From assembly GCF_020497125.1 (NCBI RefSeq), contig NC_059080.1:50905563-50969562 (forward strand): 64,000 nucleotides of DNA, written 5' to 3'. Origin of the DNA: Mauremys mutica. Its lineage: Eukaryota > Chordata > Testudines > Geoemydidae. Below the pieces are notes generated by a model. The model saw only the letters and a program-made list of their open reading frames with translations. It did not search any database and had not been told where the DNA came from. Shown one piece after another: positions 22,195 to 33,984 of the stretch. The translations under genes and the position numbers were made by a program. Every line of letters begins with the position of its first letter. Position 1 is the stretch's first letter.

Positions 22195-23310
22195 TGTCAA
22201 GGCTGATTCCCCACTCTGGCACTTTAAGTACAGAAGGTGGGGGGCCGCAAGCAGGGCTGGCTCCAGGTTTTTTGCCGTCCCAAGCAAAACAAAAACAAAA
22301 AAAAACAAAAAACGGAGTGCCGCCCCTTGAAAAGTGCCACCCCAAGGAGATGAAATGCCGCCCCTTTAGAAGTGCCACCCCAAGCACATGCTTGGAACGC
22401 TGGTGCATAGAGCCGGCCTTGCCCGCAAGGAATCTAAAAATTAATACTGGCCACTCCAGGCTTCTATTAAACTCCCAAGATTACAGCTTTTATCTGACCT
22501 TGGATGGGTAGATGCTGCCACCACCCAAGTGCAGAACCCCTTTGAGAACCCAGGAAGGCGCACTTGGGAATTCCTTCCTGTGGGGTTCCCTCAAGCCCTT
22601 TCACCTGCCCCCCTCCGGGGAAGAGCTGTGAAAGAAAAAAGAGAGGAAATCAGCTGTTACCACCAGCTAATTAAACAACATGTGTACAAACCTCTTAAGA
22701 CACAAAAATCCAATTCTGTTCTTAAAAAAGGTAAATTTTATTACTAAAAAAAAAGAAGAAAATACATCTGGGAACTTAGGCTTTTGCTAGATTTAAAAAC
22801 AACAACAACAACTACAAGGATTAAGCATCAAGAATAGCTTTCTTGAGGTCCGGTTTAAAGGTTACAAGCAAAACAAAAGCACCTGGGGTCAGCACAGAGG
22901 AATCCACAAGCCATAAAGAAATAAAAGAGATAAACCTAATAGCTACTTCCTAGACATTTCCTGATCTACTTACATATCTGGGGTTTTAGATGAGTATGAT
23001 ACTGATGATTTTTCATACCTGGCCCAAGCTTCTCACAGCATAACTGCCCCCTGTCTGCCTCTCCCTGGGAGAACAATAACAGACAGACAAAATGGGAGTC
23101 TTGTTTCAATTTTAAAAAGTTCTAGCCTTCCCATTGGCTCTTTTGGCCAGATGCCCACTCCCTTCCTTTTACCTATGCATAATAGTGAGACTTTTTAATC
23201 CTTTACAGGTAGAGCAATTAGAGAACAGCTACTAAGAGGGCTTTTATAGCTACTGGCTGACTGGGTGTCCATAAAAGGAAGCTAACCCCCTCCCCGCTGC
23301 ATTTATCACA
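22195..23310 (-). mobile_element. Solo LTR of an endogenous retrovirus-like element, with nested hAT
   Basis: On the minus strand it starts TGTGATAAATGC and ends CCTTGACA. Both flanks are AATGT (22190-22194, 23311-23315), a 5-bp target duplication. It has a minus-strand TATA box (gctataaaag, 23241-23250) and AATAAA (22738-22743). The hAT at 22252-22421 interrupts it. No internal retroviral sequence remains, so it is a recombined solo LTR. Confidence 0.85.
22252..22421. mobile_element. hAT-type MITE inserted in the LTR
   Basis: The ends CAGGGCTGGCTCCAGG and AGAGCCGGCCTTG belong to the family at 7228 and 16928 ('gccaccccaagcacatgcttgg' inside). The 8-bp flanks are GCCGCAAG and CCCGCAAG, 7 of 8 identical. 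Confidence 0.85.
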
Positions 23311-23327
23311 AATGTATATAAGAACAG

Positions 23328-23420
23328 CGGGCCAGATTCTCAGCAGGTGTACACCAGTGTAGCTCCCTTGATTTCAACGGAGCTATCCCAATTTACATCA
23401 GCTCAGGATCTGGGCCACTG
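23328..23420. repeat. Dispersed 'gccagattctcag...gatctgggcc' repeat
   Basis: A short palindromic copy has 'cagattctcagcaggtgtacaccagtgtagctcc' opposing 'ggagctatcccaatttacatcagctcaggatctgg'. Related partial copies lie near 6560, 30640 and 36060. Confidence 0.6.
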
Positions 23421-24222
23421 TGTGTTTAGCATAGACTGAACTAAACGTAACCTGGGCTACATTTGCCAGCATTTCAATGGCTATTGCCACATGTGTTTTA
23501 AATATATGAGCAATCCAGCTAATGAACTAGCTATCCAGTCGTGGACTGTACCTCTGAGAAATAGTTATGAATATTATTTTTTTTTAGTTTCCTGCAAGTG
23601 GGTGGGGGTGGGAAGTACGTTACTTCCTGCACTTCTCCATACTAATTCAGACATGCGCAGCTGGTCAAACATTCAGCAGCAGCTAATCACAAAGCTGAAT
23701 GAGGGAGAGACGAATACTGACATTAATGCTAAGTTAGTAAGTAGGCAGCACCACTGCAGTTAGTTAGGTAGCAAGGCCAAGCTGCCGGTACTACCTAGTT
23801 ATGTATCAGACACAGCAGAGCCAGCCTTTGCCATCCCATGCACATGGGGTGGAACCTGTTTCATAGCACTGAAAATGTGGATGAGGAGGCAGAGATAGTC
23901 TTCCTATAACTGATCTCTTCACCTCAGCAGTGACTGACTAATGACTCCCAGCTATAAGGAATGTCTGATTCGTCCCAGGGTGACCCACATATCATTGCTC
24001 AGACAAGAGGGGACTGACTCATTTTCCATGTGAACTAATTTACTGGAAAAAAATATATGTATGCAGTGGGCAGATGTCATTTGTCTCAAGGCTGGGACTT
24101 GTGGGGATGTAGGGAGCTGGGCAAAAGTGACATGTATGCAGGAGCCAGAGCTAGCAAGCACGAGCCAGGACATTCACAAGTAGCATGCCAGATTCCTGCC
24201 ACAAGCAATTTGTACACATATA
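23421..24222. other. Intergenic, no gene seen
   Basis: Frames of 60-90 codons only, without motifs. Confidence 0.5.
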
Positions 24223-24943
24223 GGGTATGTCTACACTACGAAATTAGGTCGATTTAATAGAAGTCGATTTTTTAGAAATCGATTTGATACAGTCGATTGT
24301 GTGTGTCCCCACTTAAGACCATTAAGTCGGCGGAATGCGTCCACAGTACTGAGGCTAGCGTCGACTTTTGGAGAGTTGCACTGTGGTAGCTATCCCACAG
24401 TTCCCACAGTCTCCGCCGCCCATTGGAATTCTGGGTTGAGCTCCCAATGTCTGATGGGGCAAAAACATTGTTGCAGGTGGTTCTGGGTACATGTTGTCAG
24501 GCCTCCCTCCCTCTCTCCCTCCGTGAAAGCAACGGCAAAAAATTGTTTCTCACCTTTTTTTCCTGGGTTACCCGTGCAGACGACATACCACGGCCAGCAT
24601 GGAGCCCGCTCAGCTCACTGTCACCGTACGTCTCCTGGGTGCTGCTGGCAGACGCGGTACTGCATTGCTACACAGCAGCATCTCCTTGCCTTGCGGACGG
24701 CAGATGGTGCAATACGACTGCTAACCATCATCGTTGTCCCGTGGGTGCTCCTGGCCAACCTCGGTTAGGTTGGTCGGGGGCACCTGGGCAGACATGGGAA
24801 TGACTCCAGGTCATTCTCTTCTTTAAGTTTCGTCTAATGGAGATTCAGTCCTGCCTGGAATATCATGCCAGCTGGAGGCTTCTGCCTCAGGCTGCTCTCC
24901 CAGTCAGCAACACCACGCAGTCGCACCTACCCCAGCCTACCCC

Positions 24944-25285
24944 TTGCTCCCATGGCTCATGAAGCCATACACAGGCACCCTGGACAGTAGTAAGAAGCTG
25001 TTCAACTATAGGCTGAGCAAGTGCAGAATGGTGGTAGAATTTGCCTTTGGACGTTTAAAAGCTCACTGGCGCAGTTTACTCACTCAGTTAGACCTCAGTG
25101 ACACCAATATTCCCATCATTATTACTGCTTCTTGTGTGCTCCACAATATCTGTGAGAGTAAGGGGGAGACGTTTATGGAAGGGTGGGAGGTTGAGGCAAA
25201 TCGCCTGCCGCTGATTACGCGCAGCCAGACACCAGGGCGATTAGAAGAGCACAGCAAGGTGCGCTGCGCATCAGAGAAGCCTTGA
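24944..25285 (+). pseudogene. Harbinger transposase C-terminal remnant
   Basis: The 113-codon frame contains FNYRLSKCRMVVEFAFGRLKAHWRSL and IITASCVLHNICE, the hallmark C-terminal block of PIF/Harbinger (DDE_Tnp_4, HARBI1-like) transposases. The E in VVEFAFG sits where the third catalytic acidic residue lies in this family. The two upstream aspartates and the N-terminal half are absent, so the product cannot be a functional nuclease. The tail after GRLEEH is frameshifted relative to the copy in the element at 56677-58219. Family membership is secure; the identity of the catalytic E is inferred from family pattern. Confidence 0.85.
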
Positions 25286-25465
25286 AAACCAGTTTCATGA
25301 CTGGCCAGGCTACGGTGTGAAAGTTCTGTTTGTTTCTCCTTGATGAAAACTCGCCCCCTTGGTTCACTCTACTTCCCTGTAAACCAACCACCCTCCCCTC
25401 CCCCCTTTGATCTCCGCTTGCAGAGGCAATAAAGTCATTGTTGTTTGAAATTCATGCATTCTTTA

Positions 25466-25864
25466 TTAATTCGTCACACAAATGGGGGGATAACTGCCAA
25501 GGTAGCCTGGGAGGGGTGGGGGACGAGGGAAGCACAGGGGTGGAGTAGTTGAAGGGGCACCCCCTAGAATGGCATACAGTTCATCATAGAAGTAGCATGT
25601 CTGGGGATCTGACCCGGAGTGGCTGTTTGCCTCTCTGGTTCTTTGGTAGGCTTGCCTGAGTTCCTTAAGTTTCACGCGGCACTGCTGCGGGTCCCTGTTA
25701 TAACCTCTGTCCTTCATGCCCTTGGAGATTTTTTCAAATATTCCAGCATTTCATCTTTTGGAATGGAGTTCGGATAGCATGGATTTGTCTCCCCTTACAG
25801 GGATCAGATGCAGTACCTCCCGTTCGGTCCATGCTGGAGCTCTTTTGCAATTCTGGGACTCCAT
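25466..25864 (-). pseudogene. Harbinger Myb/SANT-like (trihelix) protein remnant
   Basis: Starting at the methionine of MESQNCKRAP, the frame reads WTEREVLHLI, then ELHSKR, a single TGA, NAGIFEKISKGMKDRG, QQCRVKLKELRQAYQRTREAN and TCYFYDELYAILGG. This is a trihelix Myb/SANT-like DNA-binding domain (Myb_DNA-bind_4 type), the usual second protein of PIF/Harbinger elements. The only inactivating change inside the domain is the TGA (about 25753), plausibly from CpG decay of a CGA arginine codon. The C-terminal half is replaced by unrelated sequence (PPICVTN-stop). Confidence 0.8.
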
Positions 25865-26225
25865 GGTCACCTGTGAGGATGAGCTCTGCATGGCCAAACA
25901 GGAAATGAAATTCAAAAGTTCAAGGGGCTTTTCCTGTCTACCTGGCCAGTGCATCTGAGCTGAGAGTGCTGTCCAGAGCTGTCACAATGGAGCACTCTGG
26001 GATAGCTCCGGAGGCCAACACCATCGAATCATGTCCACACTATCCCAAATTCGACCCAGCAGGGTCGATTTCAGTGCTAATCCCCTTTTCGGGGAGGAGT
26101 TCAGAACTTGATTTTAAGAGCCCTTTAAGTCGACAAAAATGGCTTTGTCGTGTGGATGGGTGCAGGGTTAAATCAATCTAACACTGCTAAATTCGACCTA
26201 AACTCGTAGTGTAGACCAGGGCATA

Positions 26226-26672
26226 GAGTGCAGGCAGAATCCACGATCTATGCAAGCAGAATGAAGAACCTCTGATAGATGCAAGCCACATGCAGGCACC
26301 TAGACAGATACAGTTCTCTGACTATAAGCAACCTATAGGATACCTGATCCATCAGATCTGCATGCAGGGACCCTGATACATGCAGGCTGCATGAAGGATC
26401 TCGGACACACTCAATCTGCATGCTGCGCTGAAAAGCAGAATATAGATACCACCAGCAGGGACTCGGGCTGCGGATGTGGATTTCTGCAAGGACATTTTTG
26501 TGTTGAAATCAAGTGTCAGGAAATATCTTTGCCCAATAAGGGTGTGCGTGTGTGTCTTCCAATGAGTGTGCATTGTTGAGAAATGAAAGAGCGCAAAGGG
26601 GAGGGGCCACTTGCCAGAGGAATGGGAAGGGGATAAATGGAAGACCATGAAATTCTCAGCAAATGTATAGAC
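26226..26672. other. Intergenic, no gene seen
   Basis: It contains loosely repeated 'tgcatgcaggcacc/acagata' words near 26260-26400. No gene or named repeat. Confidence 0.45.
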
Positions 26673-27171
26673 CAGGGATGGCCAAACTTACTGACCATCT
26701 AAGTCGCATACAATCATTTTCAGAAGTTCGAGATCTGCAAGACGCACACAATCTGCCCTATGGGGCTGCGCCTGCCAGGGTGCAGGGCTTCTTCCCTGAT
26801 GCCCACCCCTCCGCAGGCCTAAAGCCCCAAGACCCCTCTCCCTGCAAAGCTAGCCCCACTACCCTGCCACAGAGCAGCCCCAAGCTTCCTACCCCACACC
26901 CCGTCTGATAGGTGGAGAATGGGAGGAGATGCTAAGGGCTGTTAGTGGCATGGGAACTCTTTGAATACTGGGGGTGCTGGAAGCCAGCCCCTTTGCTTTA
27001 CCCATGTCTATCATCCATCCCCCCCCAGCCAGCAGGCTGGCAAACGGGGCGAGCAGGGCTGGCGGGCTGGGATGCGGGGGTCCGGAGCATGGGGAGCCGC
27101 AGCAGAGCCCCAGCTAAAACCTGGGGGTGCTGAAGCACTCCCTGCACCCCTAGTTCCTGCGCCTATGAGGG
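26673..27171. mobile_element. Probable hAT-derived fragment(s)
   Basis: It begins CAGGGATGGCCAAACTTACTGACC, a hAT-style terminus close to those at 39262 and 51021. It ends in 'ctagttcctgcgcctatg'. The middle is GC-rich with no coding signal. It may be two joined fragments. Confidence 0.4.
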
Positions 27172-27483
27172 TTGTTATAAAGAGGATGTTAATCGATTGT
27201 TCTGCATGTCCACTGGAGGTAGGACAAGCACTAAAAGGCTTAATCTGCAGCAAGAGAGATGTAGATTAGATATTTGGAAAAAGTTCCTAACTATAGGAGT
27301 GGTGAAGCTCTGGAATGGGCATCTAAGGGAGGTTGTGGGATCCCCATCACAGGTGGTTTTTAAGAACAGGTTGGACAAACACACGTCAGGGATGGTCTAG
27401 GTTTATTTGGTCCTGCCTCAGCGCAGGAGGCTGGACTTGACCGCTCAAGGTCCCTCCCAGCACTACATGTCTATGATTCTATG
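27172..27483 (+). mobile_element. CR1 LINE 3' end
   Basis: A 5'-truncated copy contains 'agattagatatttggaaaaagttcctaac', 'ctcaaggtccctcccagcac' and the tail 'ctatgattctatg'. Confidence 0.85.
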
Positions 27484-28639
27484 TTCACACCTGCAGAGCA
27501 AACAGAGTCACCCAGCATAGCCTTTCAGTGTCATGGCTCCAGCTCATGGACATCACGTCAGCCTTCCTAGTATGGCTCATACTAAAATGGTTTAAAGATG
27601 GCTCATTATCACTTGCTTTGAACATGGCTCACCCAGCCAGCATCGACCAAGCATAACTGTCTTTTAAAAATACTCTGCCGTGGCAGACCGTGTATGAACC
27701 AAGGCGGCATCCATACTGGAAATCTTTGTACCCATTTCCCAGCAATTACTACTGGAGGCAAAGCCTAGGCACTTCCGAGCATTATGTAATGACAGTGCAC
27801 TTGAATCTGCGGCTGTCATGGCATTGTGCTGGAAATGCTAGAGGCCTGGGTTACACCCCTGGGAACATTGGTTTGCCAACCCATTAAAACCCTGATGCAG
27901 CAAAGCACTTAAGCAAGTGCTGGGTGGTGATATTGTCCGGAATCAAGGCCATAGTGCTGTGAGAATAGTACATTTGTTCAGAAAGAGTCCATCCCACCTA
28001 GAGGTCTGAGTACAATGGGATCCCCACAAGCTTGCTAGCTCGTCAGCACTATAGAATCTGACACCCCCCCACACACACATTAAGGGCTTGTCTGATGAAG
28101 TCAATGGAAGTTACACTGTTGATGTCAGTGGGGCCAAGATTTGGCCCTAAATAGTCCCACTGGCAGCCTCCTGGCACAGTGTGATTGCAGTCACGTACCG
28201 GGCAGTCTGAGGAATAGAGTGCTGCTGCCTGTTCTCCAAGGTCACCGAGGTGGTGGGAAAGATAGAAAAGAGGGAGAGAAAAAAAAGTTGACTCAGAAAC
28301 CACATGGAATTTGTTGCCTTTCCAGAATTCTGGGAAGAGAGAAAATAGCCACAGTTATTCCAGGCATGCCAGGATAATAGCAGGCTGTTTATTGTTTATA
28401 TGTAAAGAATGTCAAGCAGCCAGTCCAAAGCAGGAAAGAGGGATGAGGAATTTGTCAGACTTGTTCAGACACACAAAGGCTTCTGCTTATCCAAGCAAAG
28501 TGCAGGGAAAATATCCTAGCTCTGCTCCACCTGCAAACTAGATAAGGGAGTTAACCCTCTCTCTGTGCTGCAAGCACACACCCACTTCAGTTCAGTTCAC
28601 AAGGATTTTTGGCGTGACAGTGAGCGATGGTATGAAAGG
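27484..28639. other. Intergenic, no gene seen
   Basis: Partial dispersed palindromic repeat at 27889-27953 and a short CA run near 28069-28078. No coding evidence. Confidence 0.5.
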
Positions 28640-28880
28640 AAGGTTGGCCTAGAGGGTAGAGCATTAGCCTGAAGCTCAGGACACTTGGCTTCACTTCCCT
28701 GCTCTTCTACGGATGACTGTGTGTGACTGTGGCCAACTCTATGGGCCTCAGTTCCTGCTCTGTGAAATGGGGCAAGTGGTATTACCCAGCCTCAGCAGGG
28801 CGCTGGGAGGATAAACAGGCTCCAAAGATTGTGAGGTGCTCAGATACCATGGTGATGGGGCCCAGAAAGTACCTCAGACA
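28640..28880 (+). repeat. tRNA-derived SINE (MIR/CORE-SINE-like)
   Basis: A tRNA-like head 'ggcctagagggtagagcatta' is followed by a box-B-like stretch, then the body 'gggcctcagttcctgctctgtgaaatggggcaa' and the tail 'cgctgggaggataaac...gtgaggtgctcagat'. This order is characteristic of MIR-like SINEs in amniotes. Confidence 0.75.
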
Positions 28881-29224
28881 GGCATGCGCAGCTAGATCCC
28901 TCAGGTATCTGTGAGAGGCGAGTTAGATTTGCCCTTGCTGGGGCTTCACAGTGCTTGGGGTTTGAGCCACTGTGTGCATTCCTCTGGATGTGTCGTGCAA
29001 GGTCACCTCTGCTGCCTTTCCCCAGCACCAGGCCCAGTTTGTCCTCTTTGCTTTTTTATTAGATGGCTTTTAGGTATCCTGCAAGCTTGGGGACGTCTCT
29101 CTCGTGCACACACATCAGACATCAGAGTAGGAAGTGCCTCTCTGTCACAGTTTTTCCTCTGTCACATACACACACATTCATGTTTCTATTTGCAGAGACA
29201 GCCAGTGGTTGGGTGGGTGGACTG
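28881..29224. other. Intergenic, no gene seen
   Basis: Short CA-rich stretches near 29106-29115 and 29164-29175. No gene. Confidence 0.5.
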
Positions 29225-29495
29225 AAGGTTGATGGGTTGGTGAACTCCAGTGACATGCCATTGGAAACAAGGTGCCAAGCTTTTAACTGTGTAATTAGCC
29301 ACTGGAACAGATTACTGAAAGAAGTGGTGGATTCTCCAACACTTCAAGTTTTTCTATCAAGAGTGGATGTCTCCCTAAAAGATATGCTGTAATGCCTCCA
29401 GAAAATTGGTCTTCATGCAGGGAGAGATTCTTTGGCCTGTTTTATGCAAGCAAGTAGCCTAGAGGACCAGAGTGGTTCCTTCTGGCCTTAAAATC
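29225..29495 (+). mobile_element. CR1-type LINE 3' end, split by a MITE
   Basis: The degenerate copy 'ggaacagattactgaaagaagtggtggattctcc ... cagagtggttccttctggcc' is cut at AATCTAA. It resumes after the MITE with 'gaatccgtgaatctatga' (29798-29822). Confidence 0.75.
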
Positions 29496-29498
29496 TAA

Positions 29499-29794
29499 GG
29501 CCTGGTCTACACTAAGAAGGGGGTTCGAATTAGGGTATGCAAATTCAGCTACGTGAATAGTGTAGCTGAATTCGAAGTACCCTAATTCGAACAACTCACC
29601 CGTCCACACGCGGCGGGGTCGAACTCCGCGGCTCCCCCGTCGACTCCGCCAACTCCTTCTGATGAGGTGGAGTACCAGAGTCTACCGCGGCGCTTCCGGA
29701 GTTCGAACTATCGCGTCTAGTTCAGACGCGATAGTTCGAACTCCAAAAAGTCGAACTCTCCGCGTCGAACCGGCAGGTAAGTGTAGACGTACCC
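29499..29794. mobile_element. PIF/Harbinger MITE with nested palindromes
   Basis: The ends GGCCTGGTCTACACTAAG and AGTGTAGACGTACCC are flanked by TAA (29496-29498, 29795-29797). Inside is a perfect 21-bp inverted repeat (29698-29718 against 29724-29744), built on TTCGAACTATCGCGTCT. A second pair is centred near 29555. Confidence 0.9.
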
Positions 29795-29822
29795 TAAGAA
29801 TGAATCCGTGAATCTATGAAAT

Positions 29823-32800
29823 CTAGCTTACTATCTCCAGTCACAGGGGGAAAAGATCATTAGAAATTCAGACTAATATTGGAAAAAATGATTGAAGAGT
29901 AACACTGAAAGAAATGGAAGACAGAAGACACCAGGATGGACGTCACACAAAACAAAGAAAAGAAGGCAGAGGGAGACAGCAGGCCAGACTAATCAAAGAA
30001 GAAATGTAAAGCTACATTTTTCTGTTTACTTATCTCCTTTCAAACTGACATAAATAATTCTAGTGATAATTGCAGGACGTTGGACTTCTAGAGAAGCTGC
30101 TGTTTCATAACTGCCAGACTGCAGCGGCATCTCCAGTGTTGCCGGCTCCTTACAACCAGAGACGTTATCAGGAATTTTACTAGAACTGTTTGGTACATTT
30201 TTAAAATAGCTAAATAATGAATAGCAGGAGAGTCATTTATTGGAACACTAAGCAGGGAAATGGCAAGCTGGCCCAGAAAGGGGAAGAGAGGACAAGATAA
30301 AAGGAAGATTTTTTCTTCTCCTTAATATGCATCCCATTAATAGTGTACTCCCATCATGAACATTTAGTAACTTAATGGCCTGTTTAAATCTGTCCCACAT
30401 TCTGTTCATACCATTGTCTCCAAGCTCATTCAGAAGTCCCCTTGGGTGTTCAGACAACCCAATTGCTTAATAGATTGAACATTCCAAACCTTCTATAAGA
30501 AATAATATCCATCCAGCTGTACAGAGCAAGGTTGCCTTGCCACCAATGACTTCTTGGGACAGCCTATGATTCCCTCTGCTCTGGTAGTCTTTGGCTCTCA
30601 GACACAGCAAGGTAAGCCCCACAGGCCACGCTTATCCCTGGTATAACTCCACTGAAGGCAATGGAGCTTGGCCCTGGGTTATTAAGGGCCAGACTTCCAA
30701 AAGAGCTCAGCATGAACACTTCGGAAAATCCAGGCTTTCTTGAGGTGCCTACATGGGACCTGGCCTCTTTTGAACATTTGGTTTTAAGAACTTTTTCATC
30801 TCCGCGTCCCTCCATGCATTCAAGAAAATAAAATACATTCAAAACCCTGTGCCCATCTTCAGTTCTTACTTTTCTCTTACCCTCAGGGGCATAAATGCCA
30901 CTAAGATCTTCTTCTTATGCACAACAAATCTATATTGGGGCCAGTCCTCAGCTTCAGCAGGACTTCTGCCTGAGTAAGGGACAGAGAAAAGACTTCAGTA
31001 TTGGGCCTTTATTCTTCAGCTTACATTACATCAATGCCTCAAGAGAAGACCACCTGGAGAAAATTGATTGTCTTTAGCAGAGGAAACCAAGGAGACAGCT
31101 CGGGTTCTCTCCCAGATGAGTCATGAGTCTTGAGGAGAATGAGGTGGTTAATTAAATGAATTCATGGTCCTGGGGAATGGGGGTGGAGGGGAGAAGGGCT
31201 CTCCCAAGGGTAGGTGTTCTTTGTAGAGGGTTTTGGAGTCTTGGGCAGAGTGGAAATTCTCTTTGTGTCTTGAACTGAGATGTGGAGATGCTCTCAGGGG
31301 TGGGTTCTTCATGTATCACATTGGGAGGAAGCTGCTTTTCTGGGGAGATTGCAGCATTGCTAACTTGGGAGGAGGGGGTCTGCTCTTGCTTGGGGACTCA
31401 GTAACTCCTGTTGGGGAGGGAATGTTCCTGGGTAGGGGGAAAGGATTGGGCCCCTACAGACACCCTCTATCTGGAACTTACATGCCAAAGTCATAGGTGC
31501 ATTAGAAGTACCTTGGCTACATCCTGCTGTGTCCGGTGGATGGGCAGGGCCAGCCAGCTTCCACTTTCTTGAATGCTTTGCTGCCACTGAGCCTGGCTGA
31601 GCAGCTCACCCTAGGGGTGTCTCAGCTGTGTTGGTTCATGTACATTACATCCAATGGGCCAAATTAAGGCAGGTCCGCTGGGGGTTCATCAACGAGAGCT
31701 TCTTCTGCGCCAGCGCTCCCACGTAGCAGGCAGCCATGAATTAGCTGCAAGAGCTGGGAGCACAGAGAAGAGAGGGTCACCAACCCAGAGCTTGCCGGGC
31801 TGCACCGCTGGAAGCGCCAAAGTCACAAGACTGATCATCACTGAAATCCAGCTCGCCCTGCAGGCATTACATCTCAGGCATAAGGGCTTCCTGCATACTG
31901 CTCCAGCAGCCAGGTCTCTCCCCCGCCCCCTTCCTCTCCCATAGGGCTCCACTGGCTCCTGTGGCCACTATTCGGCTCTAAATGTTGTTTGGCGTGTTTG
32001 GCCATCTGAGCAACCTGACTGGCTGAGCCATCAAGAATTTCCCAGTGAGCTCACTGCTGATGGTATGAACTGAATGTTGTCAAGTGGATCCAAATAATAA
32101 CCACCCATCAGGGTGTTACCCAACCAGAGAAAATTGCCTGTCTCAAACACAGAGTAGGGAAAGGGTGTCAGGCTGGCAGCCTCTTGCTCAAGTGAGAGGA
32201 TTTCTAAAGAGCCTGGCATAATACATGGAGTGCTACTGGGGTGTGTCGGCTGTCTGAGCTGGTAAGAAAGTTAATGACTCACCTGTCAGACGCAGCTCAG
32301 CTTCAGAAAATTCCCAGCGAGGTCACTCCCCTTGCCAGGCAGGAAACGCTCGAGACCAATTCAATACATTTATAAATGAAAATAGATAAGCTGGATGAGT
32401 AAGTGATGCAATACAAATAAAGTCACGCTCAGCAACCATGGGGCCACGGCAAGGAAAGTATCATTTGTTCCTGCCAGCCCCCCAGACAGCAAGTTGGTTC
32501 TGGAGACACTGACCAGACAGCGGCAACTATCAGCGGGAAGTGGGAGAAAGGAGACTGGCTTGCCAGTAAGCTTCCTGCAAAGGCAGCCTAGGGCAGGACT
32601 GAATCAGCTGGAAGCTAGCAGACATCACCTTCAGCCCCAGGACTTGTGGGAACCTCCCATCGTTCCTGAGCCCCACATGGAGAATGACATGTACACAGAT
32701 GAGATGCCTGACAACGTGCTAACAGAAGATTAGATGGACACATCTGCCACCTGCCCTGAGTGAGAGAGACAAGCCTGATATGGGTCATTATATTGGACAG

Positions 32801-33220
32801 GCACTTGCCATTGTGCACACGGCCAATAGCAGACACTCATAGATTCCAGTCAGGGTCGTCTCCTTCAGAGCCACATGGAGGTGGCAGAGCCACTCCCTAG
32901 GCAACTCTAGGCTGTCCTGGGGATCTGTATATGCCCATCTTCTTGAGAAATGGGGACCAGAGTCCTGGATTTCCCTGGGAACTTTTGGCCACAAGGTGTA
33001 TCCCATGCACTAGCAATGTGTTTTGCCTGTGAGGGAGGGGTCTGACTGTTGCATTGTTCACAAGTGCTCACACGCCACGCACACACAACCCCCGAGTGGT
33101 GGTGTACTCTCAGAGGCAGGACCAGCTTCCTGGAGAGTCAAAACCAGTGGCAGAATGTAGTGTCAAGTTGTAAGGAGCATTCACAAAGCAAACTGGCTCA
33201 TGTTTGATTGCTATGAAATG
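29823..33220. other. Intergenic, no gene seen
   Basis: No frame has a recognisable domain. A partial palindromic repeat lies near 30635-30705. The sequence looks largely unique, so conserved non-coding elements cannot be excluded from sequence alone. Confidence 0.5.
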
Positions 33221-33228
33221 CTCTTACT

Positions 33229-33984
33229 CAGGGCCGATGCAAGGAAGTTTCGTGCCCTAGGCGAAACTTCCACCTTGCGCCCTCCCCTGTCCCCGAGCCA
33301 TGCGGCAGCTCCCTGCCCACCCCCCCACCGTGAGGCACCCCCCCCCACATGGCAGCTCCCCCCCTCTGCCCTGAGGCACCCCCCCTGCAGCAATTCCCCC
33401 GCCAGGGAGCCATGTGGCAGCTCCCCACCCCAGCTCACCTCTGCTCCACCCCCTCCCCGAGCCCTGCGGCAGCTCCCCACCCTCCCCTCTGCCCTGAGGC
33501 ACCTCCCCCGTGGCAGTTCCTCACCCCCACTCCACCCTGAGGCGCCCCCCTGTGGCAGCTCCCCCCCCCGGCCCGGGGACCCGTGCGGCAGCTCCCCACC
33601 CCAGCTCACCCCTGCTCCGCCTCCTCCCCAAGCACGCTGTGGCTGCTTCACTTCTCCCGCCTCTCAGGCTTGCGGCGCCTAAGCTGATTGGTGCTGCAAG
33701 CCTGGGAGGCGGGAGAAGTGAAGCAGCTACGGCGTGCTCGGGAAGGAGGCAGAGCAGGGGTGAGCTGGGGCAGGGAGTTCCCCTGCGTGCCGCCCCCCCC
33801 CCTTACTTGCTGCAGGTGGCCCTCCCCGCGCTCCCCTGCCCCAGCTCCCTCCGCCTAAATGCCAGTGGCAACTGGGGCGGCCGAAGATCCGGCCACCACT
33901 GTCGCCGCCGAAGAAACTGCCGCCCCCCAAATCCTAGCACCCTAGGCGACCGCCTAGGTCGCCTAATAGGTTGCACAGGCCCTG
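33229..33984. mobile_element. GC-rich hAT-type element with perfect 8-bp target duplication
   Basis: The ends are CAGGGCCGATGCAAGG and TTGCACAGGCCCTG. CTCTTACT lies on both sides (33221-33228, 33985-33992). Inside are imperfect tandem repeats of 'ctgaggcacccccc...ggcagctcccc' and a long inverted repeat (about 33600-33673 against 33695-33770). The frames of 146-208 codons on both strands follow the repeats and are not genes. Confidence 0.9.

Larger units (their letters stand above)
24223..26222. mobile_element. PIF/Harbinger element with remnants of both genes
   Basis: The ends GGGTATGTCTACACTACG and CGTAGTGTAGACCAGGGC are inverted. ATA lies on both sides (24220-24222, 26223-26225). Subterminal 'aaattaggtcgattta' on the left opposes 'taaattcgacctaa' on the right. 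It encodes a truncated transposase on the plus strand (24944-25285) and a trihelix Myb/SANT-like protein on the minus strand (25466-25864), in convergent arrangement. It is an internally deleted derivative of a full-length element. Confidence 0.85.

Noticed and set aside
28640..28880. tRNA gene
   Set aside because: Only a decayed tRNA-like head is present, followed by a SINE body; no complete cloverleaf is evident.
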